A program made the position numbers and the translations under genes. From positions 4,175,705 through 4,239,704 of the forward strand of contig NC_055987.1 of the NCBI RefSeq assembly GCF_018446385.1: a stretch of 64,000 nt of DNA, in the 5' to 3' direction. The DNA is from Zingiber officinale (Eukaryota > Streptophyta > Magnoliopsida > Zingiberales > Zingiberaceae). Below are positions 56,653-64,000 of the stretch, piece after piece. The notes under the pieces were generated by a model. The model made no database searches and was not told the origin of the DNA. It was given only the letters and a program-made list of their open reading frames with translations. Position 1 is the first letter of the stretch. Every line of letters begins with the position of its first letter.

Positions 56653-57349
56653 TTTTGATCGACTATGTCACATGATAGTCACAATTTTGTAAAGCTCTAG
56701 AATATTTGGTACAAAAAAGTGAACTACTTATTTTGGTATCAGGAAGTACAAACTTTGTAGTGTAATATTTTAGTTGGCAACAATTTTATCGTATTTGTAG
56801 ACTATTTTCAAGTAATATTTGTGATTGGCAATTTCTGATTTATATTATGGTTGACAACTATTTAATAGTGATTATAAATTATTTGCAAGTAAAATTTATT
56901 GTTGATTCCTTTTGTAGTTTAATATTTTAGTTTACAATAATATTATTATATTTGTACTTTAATATTTTAATTGACAACAATATTTTTTAAGTTTGTGTTT
57001 AACTGTAATAAATATTATTTTTTTAAAAAAATATTGATAAATTTAAACGGCATAATTTATTTTGATTAATAACAATTTTTAATTATCAAGATAAAATAAA
57101 TATTAATTTAAAATATATGTCACGGAAGAATATTTTAAGTCTTCTATAAGTTGAGAAGGATAGGATATTTTGGTCAAAAAATAATTTATTTTCTTTCCAT
57201 TTATCTAAGTAAACAGTATCAAGGATTGATTATATTCACTTTTCTTGATCAAGGTAAACAAATATAGTAAGTTATGGATTCCTTTCCCTTTCGATACCTC
57301 TAGGTTTGTTTAATTCATCCATGATCCACATCATCAGGTAAACATAGCC
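56653..57349 (+). other. Harbinger 3' tail
   Basis: Non-coding, AT-rich; repeats of TAGTTTAATATTTTAGTT and TTTATCGTATTTG type in 56760-57000. No gene. Confidence 0.5.
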
Positions 57350-57352
57350 TAA

Positions 57353-57864
57353 GCGTCGCGACGCCCAACTGGCTGAGTGGCTGTGTATGTTCTTTCCAAA
57401 ATATGTCAATCTTAATAGACGACTCTTGATTTCGTTGAATCTTGATTCCATATGGTTCGAATTGACCTTATTTTCCCCAATATTCTTTGGGTCAAACCGC
57501 GACAGGTAAAATAATAAATTATAAAATAATATAATAGTTTAAAAATTGAGCGAGAGACAAAAAAAAAAAAAAAAAAAAATCATCATTGTGTGTAATTAAT
57601 CCTTTTTTATTCAAAATGGGGGGAAGTCCATTGTTCAGTTAGGAACAGCGATATTAAATATGGATATATAAATATGAATCGTTATATAAGATATAAAATT
57701 TACGCACGGAGAGTTTAAAAATATTTACGAGGCTAACCGTCCGTCAGAATTTATTTAAGTTAGTCTGCTGATCAATAAAAAAATTAAAGCCGGGTCGGTA
57801 GAATTAACACAATAATTAGATATTTAGATTATTTGATATTGAAGGGTAGAAAGAGAAAATTATA
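57353..57864. other. Non-coding DNA right of the Harbinger element
   Basis: Begins with GC-rich GCGTCGCGACGCCCAACTGG, the other side of the Harbinger landing site. An A-run lies at 57560-57578. No gene or terminal repeat recognised. Confidence 0.4.
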
Positions 57865-59940
57865 TTATAGTTTTTATAAGGGTTAAAAATATTAGATATG
57901 ACATAAATTTATCAGTCGAAAACATTTTTAAATTTCAAAAATTGATCACATTTTGAAAAATTAGTAGAAGACACTCTATCCACTTCAGTTTTCCCCTCCT
58001 AACTTTTTAGTGTGCAATTTGCTTGGCAATTCATTTCTGTGATAGTATTTGGATACTAATTCATTTTATGAACAACTAGTGTTTAGTTGTTATCATGGTG
58101 TTGTTATCCTATCTTAGGAAACAAACTTTTAATGTAATCTCGACACAGGCCTTAGCAAAACTTAGTCTAAAACAGGCCTTAGCAAAACTTAGTCTAGATT
58201 CTTACTCGGGCTTAGCTCAATCGACACTTGGACTTGATGCCTACTCGAATCACTCAACAGTCGGGGCACTTGACGACTTGGCAGTTTGCTCGGCATTCAA
58301 TCAACTCCGGCCACTCAATGGTTGGGGCACTTGGGGTGCTCGGCCTCCTGCACTCATCCTCGGACCTTGAGTGCTTGGCACTCAATGTGTCTAGTCTTGA
58401 CACTCATCCTCAGACCTTAGGTGCTTGACACTCAGGGTGCTCATAATAGTTCTCATAAAATCTAAGCCGTATGAATTCTAGACAACCGAAATAAGAATTC
58501 GAATAGGAAAAACATGAACATATAAGCATGGATCTTGGTTTCATCGAGAACATGACATAAGAAAATAAACACATAAACATAATAAACAAAGAACCTGATT
58601 GAAGAGTCATATCCTTGTCTTTAGTGTCGTTAGCTTGATCTCTATGGAAGAAGATGCAGCAGAAAAGAATGTCTTTCAAGAAACTTAGGAGATGATGGCG
58701 CTGTAAAGTTTTTTTGTCAATGGGGAATAATAAACTACATTAAGATGATTCTATAAGCTCTTGAGAATCAATCATATATATAGTGGACATTTATTATCAA
58801 CCCATAGATAATAATAGATGTGGAACTATAGATCCCTATATATGGTGAACATCTATTATCAGCATATAGATGATAATAGATGCGAGACTAAAGGTTCTAT
58901 ACATACAAGGTCTACATCCAACAAACGAATAAGCCTAAGTTAGATCACTTTAAAGGGTTCAAATCATATTCACATATGCAACTTACAAATAAGCTCACCT
59001 AATAGGGATAATTATATCTAACAGCTCGACCTTCAGCATTTGTCATGCAGATCCTAATAATATTGCCCTGCTAGCTTGAGGAAGACTGCCCTGTTGGCCG
59101 GAGAATTACTACCTTGCTGGCATGAGGAATATTGCCCTGCCGGCCTTCAGTACGAGGTAAACTCGGTTATCATCATCAATATATTGAGAGTAGTACTTTT
59201 TTGAAAATGAATTAAAATTTTCAAACACATCCATTTTTAAAAAATCACTGTTCTTAATGTATTGAGTCAAATTGAATTTTGAGAACATGCATATAATCAG
59301 GAAAACTAACTAAACATATAAGAACTAGTTTCATGTCAATCCGAAATCGTTTAGTTCATCAACCAATTTTACTTAAAATCGATTTTGAAAAAAAAAAGTA
59401 AATCGATCGACTGATTTTAAAAAAATCAGTCAACGGATTTGTTAAAAATTTAGACGTTCAAAAAATTTTAAAAACATTTGTGTTCAAAATATTATTGCTC
59501 TTAATATATTGGGTCAAATTAATGTTTGAGAGCATAAATATAATTAGGAAAAGTAGACGAACACATAAGAACTAGTTTCATGTCAATCCAAGATCATGTG
59601 GTCTATCAGTCGATTTTGGACAAAATTGATCGATGGATCAAATAACCTCGGATTGGCATAAAACTAATTTTAATGTGTTTGTGTACCTCCCTGATTATAT
59701 TCATACCCTCAAGTCAAAAATATTTTTGAATTTCAAAAATTAATTAAATTTTAAAAAATTTGTATAAATATATCATAGTTAGGAATTGAATTGTGAATGT
59801 CTGTATGATAACTAGGTACCCTTTTATTGTACCATATCTCTATGAGAGCAACTCAAAAGTTTATCACTAGCTCATACTGTATATATATGCAACCAAAATT
59901 TCTAATGCAATCAATCTCACACTTACAGGAACATTTCAAT
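57865..59940. other. NLR-cluster downstream segment (right copy) interrupted by repeats
   Basis: 57870-57960 aligns with 7905-7995, and 59718-59940 with 7955-8189. The two pieces overlap in content, so the block between (57961-59717) is an insertion or local duplication. That block contains a 26-bp tandem repeat (CAGGCCTTAGCAAAACTTAG, 58146 and 58173), repeats of CTTGGCACTCAATG/CTTGACACTCAGGG type (58365-58440), a roughly 62-bp duplication with ATAGATxATAATAGATG (58785-58905) and a TGCCCTGC.GGC repeat (59065-59145). These look LTR-like, but no coding region was found. Confidence 0.6.
59240..59715. repeat. Direct and inverted repeat block (ACTAGTTTCATGTCAATCC family)
   Basis: TTGAGAGCATAAATATAATT..ACTAGTTTCATGTCAATCCAAG (59531-59603) has a direct relative at 59278-59346 and an inverted relative at 59643-59714 (CGGATTGGCATAAAACTAAT..AATATATTCATACCCTCAA-type). 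The arms of the inverted pair are about 70 bp, with about 40 bp between. Confidence 0.6.
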
Positions 59941-60784
59941 GCACAAAACTTCATGCGGATCTGAGAAAGGACCTATTATTCACACTGAGATATATAGATA
60001 TGTGGATTTGTTATGCTGGGCGCTTTCCATGCGCGCTCAACATGCGCACCTAGGAGGCCACCCGCTTCGACAAGGGGACGCCCCTTTACGCGCGCAAGCT
60101 GGGGGCACCCAGCCTAGCATGTCTCTAAAGATATATGTGTTATATAAATTTACGATGCAACCAAAATTCTTATTTCAAAAAATATTCAATATATTGAAAC
60201 AATGAATATTACAAAGAAGCTATTATTCTTTAAATATCTTTATTTTTTATTTTTTTTATAAACAGTAAGTGAATATCTATCACAAAGTCTAGGAGTTATA
60301 AATTAAGTATAAGTAGAAAATAAATTCTACATTTAAATATAAAAAGCCACAAATTCTATAATAATAGTTATAGAATATTCAAATGTTAAAATGACACATA
60401 AATATCATAATATTTATTTAGCAAGTTTGTGAAAATTAAAGAAATGTACACATGACACGTTAAATAAATTTTGTTCCCAGAGTAAGTGATTCTAAAGACA
60501 CTATATATCTTCATAAGAACATATCGTGAAGTTATCACATGAATATTATTATCAACAAACTTCAATAGATGCTTTTACTGCTTGTCTTATGCATAGTATG
60601 CCCATGAAGAATCAGATCCTTGTTGTGATAATTAATTGAGCCGTTCAGGTTCTCATTTCAATTCCAACCTTGCCTTCATGAGTAATCATGCGAATTACAT
60701 GCAATACAAGAGACAAATAAAGAATGATCAGCAATGTAAGTAATGCTAATTATCAAAGATCTAAAAAAAATTGTATGGCAAAGA
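59941..60784. other. Non-coding DNA downstream of the NLR fragment
   Basis: Mostly AT-rich. A 115-bp GC-rich island at 60015-60130 has CATGCGCGCTCAACATGCGC and an imperfect inverted end pair GCTGGGCGC / GCACCCAGCCTAGC. No gene. Confidence 0.4.
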
Positions 60785-61277
60785 AAAGTTGATGAATCGT
60801 ATATATACACGTGAAAAGAGAAACTATGATTCTTTTATTGTGAAGATTAGCTAAAAATACGATAGGAGGAATGCAAAATAAAAGCTCTCTATACATGAAA
60901 ATAACATACATCAAGGGTACTTACTCTCCTATTATATCTATCCGCGAAGAACTTTTTTGATTGCTCCCATAGCGTCGGATGAACATCGCCTAAGCAATGG
61001 AAAAAATCTAATGACTTGGGAAGCCCCGCCTCGGGCATCGCTTGAATCTGTGGACAATTCCATACACGTAGTGTTTTGAGAAAGGGAGAAAGTCCTATCT
61101 ATCTCTGGCAGCGATTGGAGCTGTGGACAGTTGTCTATTTGTAATTCTTCTAGGAAAGGAAAGCTATGCAACAACTCTGTCGGCAGAGATTGTAGTTTAT
61201 CGCAATAACAAAACCTTAGATATTGTAACAGCAGGGAGCTAGGCTTCGCACCAATATGACCACCTCAAATATCCTCA
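60785..61277 (-). pseudogene. NLR 3' fragment (last LRRs and 3'UTR), truncated
   Basis: Aligns with the 3' end and 3'UTR of the complete NLR (20930-21410). Minus-strand words LLHSFP.LE, CPQLQSLPEI and CPQIQAMPE match the last LRRs. A 4-bp duplication in TATCTATCTATCTC near 61094-61107 shifts the frame, so the copy is dead. The final codons differ as well, ending ..EQSKKF. The alignment ends abruptly at about 61277, where the chromovirus LTR begins. It belonged to a second cluster member with the same orientation as the intact gene. Confidence 0.9.
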
Positions 61278-63667
61278 CGAACTACAGGGGGACTAGCGAC
61301 TAGAATTCTCCGGACATCCTCAACCTGAAATAGTAATAACCACGGGGTGAGTCAACTCTTCAGCGGGTAAATACTGACATGCATAGTAAGAAATATAACA
61401 AATAGCACTAATCATGCGTACAGTCTCCTGATATAAGAAAGATAAATGCAACTTGAATAAATAGGAGAACAACTATACTAAGCAGGGCCTGGTGTATGGA
61501 TAATAAACCAAGAGGTGTAGGAATCCTATATGCATGTCAAATAAATGCATCCATCCAATATACAGCATATAAGTGCAGCAAACACAAGCAATAAATGCAT
61601 CAATGCGTATGATGCCAATGACATATCCTGGTCACCCCTAGTGCCAGTCAGCCATCTCATACACGATGGTGAGACAGAGTGGGTAGGGCTGTGACAACCG
61701 AGCACTCTGTCATCACCGCTCCTGATGAGTGACCGAGTGGATGGGATGTTGTCGGAGTACACCTATCCTCCTTACTCCAAATCATAAGTGGGGGAGCTCA
61801 ATGCTCTCATCACCCTGAGCAAGTCCAGAGAGGGATCCCTGTCCTGCTACAACGCTGCGCCACACTACCCATGAGTGGACCAACGGAGCCCTTGATAGAG
61901 CAACCTGCTACAACACACCATGCCTGATAAAAACCACTAACTCATGAGTGGTTGTGTGTGCAGATCCATGTAACTGGCGATGTGCTTAACAATAATGGAG
62001 TCGACTATCGTACAACATGCAATCATGCGAGATGGTGCATGATAATAAGCATGGGAATATCCTGAACCTATCCATCTCTACAAAATGTGTACCATAGGAC
62101 AAAGAATCAAATCAAAGGTACACAGATCAGATAAGGTATCAAAACCTAGGTCTTGAACATAATAAAGCATGGTTATGTCACTACCTCTATAAGCATATAT
62201 AATCAGGTGGTAGTAACATGAAATGCATAACAGGTAAACAAAACAAGCATGTAACAGGTATCTGGTAGTGACAAACTGATGCAGATATGAAACATAATTC
62301 TTATTACTTGTTAAAAAATTACTATGCATATCAAATGACATATCTAAAAAGATAAGTCAAAGTACCCGCCTACAATAAGAGGATCGTATCCGAAATAGAT
62401 CACTCGTCGAGACACCGTCTCGAATCAAAGTCCTCCGTCAAACAATATATATATATAATTTAGCTAAATTCATATAAATAGCTAAATAAAATCTCTAATA
62501 CTAAATTAGGGCAAAACCCTAATCAACACATAACCAACTAATTACACAATCCAACTCATACCTAATTCAACCCAATTAAGTATCTTACCTCAATCTCACA
62601 GCCCCTAATACTGATCCACAGCCAGGGATGTCGTTGTCGGAATAGGATTAGCTGCTGGAACCCAATAAATAACCTGCACTTCACTACCTATATCAAAATG
62701 GAGCTCAAGAAATCATCACACCAAACGATAACCTAATTCCAGAACCCAATTTGTGCACCTTACCTATTCTTCTCTTACTGTTTGTGACGCCCAAAGATCT
62801 AGCGATGCAAACTTCCGGCTAACAGGGATGTGATGGCTGAAAACCAGCAGATCCTCAAAGACCACTGCTAGGGCACAGAAGACAGGCTCGGATGTGGCTA
62901 CGGTGGCCCTGCACCGGCGATGAAGAGCCTCGGCACCGGCATGATCGAGGCCGAGAGGAGACGATGGGTTGAGACGCCGAGAACAGAGGGTGAGACTAGG
63001 GCTTGGAGGTGGCGGTTGTGCTGCCAAATCACAGCAGAGGGGGAGCGATCTATCAAGGACGACTGTGAGGTGATCGGCGGCTTCCGACCAGTGTCGGCCA
63101 TTGTAACCGGGGCAACGCGAGGGGAAGGGAAAGTCGGTGATGCTCTGCCGGAAGAGAGGAAGAGATAGGGAAATAGAAGCTTGATTGTCATCGCGAGAGG
63201 TGAGGGGGGAAGGATCGGGAGGGTGGCTCGACCGGCGATGGCTCGCTCGTCGCCGACGCTTGGGCAAGGACGGAGGAGAAGAGAGGAAGAGGATTGGGCA
63301 AAGGCGAGGAAGGCAATCAGGTTCAGCCTCGAAGAGGAAGAGAGACCCTTGGCCGAGGGGTTTAATCGTGAGGGGGGGGGGGGGGGGGGGGGAAACCATC
63401 ACGGAGCGGTTTGGGCAAGGGAGGAGACGACGCGACGCTAGGGCACGAGCACGCGGGGGAGGAAAACGAAGGAAAAGGAATAAAAGAAAGAAAAGGAATA
63501 AAAAATAAACATTTCCTCGTTAAAATTGGGTAGCCTAAACAGACTTTCCTGGGACTCATTTTTTATTCCCGTAAACTCGTCATACGGTCTCCGAAAAATT
63601 CCGGAAAAATTTCTAAAAATTTCGGAAAATTTTATTATGGTTATTTACCTTTTTTCGGTATTTTACA
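61278..63667 (-). repeat. Long LTR of the chromovirus
   Basis: Contains GC-rich stretches (61620-61760 and 62780-63480) and a G-run at 63372-63392. The minus-strand open frame at 62764-63402 is proline/arginine-rich without a domain and is taken as LTR leader sequence. The left border is fixed only by the end of the NLR alignment. Confidence 0.6.
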
Positions 63668-63774
63668 TTTTTCCTCACTAATAAAAATTTGGTCCCAAAT
63701 TTCATATCTACCATCAGCAAATACTAACAACAGATAAAGAATATAAATGTTGAACGGTAAATTAACCCACATAC

Positions 63775-64000
63775 CTCATGTGAAAATGTGGGGGTATCGA
63801 GCTCGGATCGTATCCTCGAGCTCCCAGGTAGCCTCCTCGTCCGAATGATGCTGCCATCCAACTTTAACCAGTCGGATAGTCTTGTTCCGCAGCTGACGCT
63901 CTTTCCGGTCCAGAATCCATACCGGAACTTTCTCATATGTGACGTCAGGCTGAATGAGAACTGAGATATCTGTCAGCACATGTATCGGGTCGGGTATGTA
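63775..64000 (-). CDS. Chromodomain end of the chromovirus integrase (partial)
   Basis: Minus-strand frame entering from the right edge and ending at a stop near 63774 after YPHIFT. The words HVLTDISVLIQPDVTYEKVP and LVKVGWQHHSDEEATWE match the C-terminal integrase/chromodomain of plant chromoviruses. Only this end lies in the window. Confidence 0.85.

Larger units (their letters stand above)
52855..57349 (+). mobile_element. PIF/Harbinger transposon, apparently complete
   Basis: Terminal inverted repeats GGCTATGTTTACATGA (52855) and TCAGGTAAACATAGCC (ending 57349) match over the outer 12 bp and more, with TAA target duplications at 52852-52854 and 57350-57352. It encodes both proteins the family needs: a DDE transposase (53688-55088) and a Myb/SANT-like protein (55425-56652), in the same direction and 336 bp apart. 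Both genes read open once their introns are removed, with canonical splice sites. It is the youngest-looking autonomous-type element in the window. Confidence 0.95.
61278..64000 (-). mobile_element. Ty3/gypsy chromovirus (Tekay-like), 3' end of pol and 3' LTR
   Basis: Minus-strand element running off the right edge. The end of pol with a chromodomain (about 63775-64000: VPVWILDRKERQLRNKTIRL, VKVGWQHHSDEEATWELED) is followed leftwards by a short spacer and an LTR starting TGTAAAATACCG at the complement of 63667. The LTR runs to about 61278, roughly 2.4 kb, as in long-LTR Tekay/Del elements. A chromodomain at the integrase end is the hallmark of chromoviruses and steers insertion to heterochromatin. 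The second LTR is off-window, so age and completeness cannot be judged. Visible coding end is open. Confidence 0.85.

Noticed and set aside
62764-63402. 212-codon minus-strand open frame, proline- and arginine-rich
   Set aside because: Lies inside the chromovirus LTR in a GC-rich stretch where stops are rare; no domain, and plus-strand frames are open here too.

Overview
The window is nuclear plant DNA: AT-rich, intron-bearing and dominated by transposable elements around one complete disease-resistance gene of the coiled-coil NLR class. No bacterial, plastid or rRNA/tRNA content was seen. The style of the LTR elements (long LTRs rich in GGCCGGCC and CGCTCGG words, a Tekay-type chromovirus, SINEs with a tRNA-like head) suggests a monocot, possibly Zingiberales; this species guess is an inference of low confidence.

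Layout. 1-2730: left part of a Ty3/gypsy element on the minus strand (gag, protease, one LTR). 2731-8189: old NLR-cluster DNA carrying a purine-rich MITE (3618-4334) and a decayed hAT (4402-7891). 8190 to about 18620: a decayed autonomous-type CACTA with hairpin array, two SINEs, a small foldback MITE, TnpD-like and TnpA-like remnants; its TnpA gene holds a TRIM (16539-18397) that itself holds a second MITE (17029-18220). 18625-20900: an LTR fragment and unassigned repeats. 21035-24571 (minus): intact 1178-residue CC-NB-ARC-LRR gene with a predicted 5'UTR intron and a G-box/W-box upstream. 24963-28655: gene-free, partly NLR flank. 28656-36174: a copia element on the minus strand holding a well-preserved hAT (29052-32679). 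37504-37634: orphan first exon of a CASP-like membrane protein gene. 37880-45560: a second minus-strand copia holding a non-autonomous CACTA (40385-45200). 45719-52553: a third copia, plus strand, with both LTRs and a nested 2.4 kb solo LTR (49372-51776). 52855-57349: an apparently complete PIF/Harbinger transposon with transposase and Myb-like partner. 57353-61277: more NLR-cluster DNA ending in an NLR 3' fragment. 61278-64000: 3' LTR and chromodomain end of a Tekay-like chromovirus.

How it fits together. Short unique words and longer alignable blocks recur at 3140-3300, 7900-8189, 20900-21400, 24880-25600, 45590-45718 plus 52559-52745, 57870-57960, 59718-59940 and 60785-61277. Their order and orientation are those of a tandem NLR cluster: downstream flank, NLR 3' end, NLR body, upstream flank. 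Only one NLR copy survives whole; the others were lost or broken up while at least twelve transposons landed between and inside them. Clean target-site duplications give a relative order of events for most insertions.

All reading was by eye. Family names rest on recognised protein motifs, terminal repeats and target duplications; divergence and species assignment were not computed.
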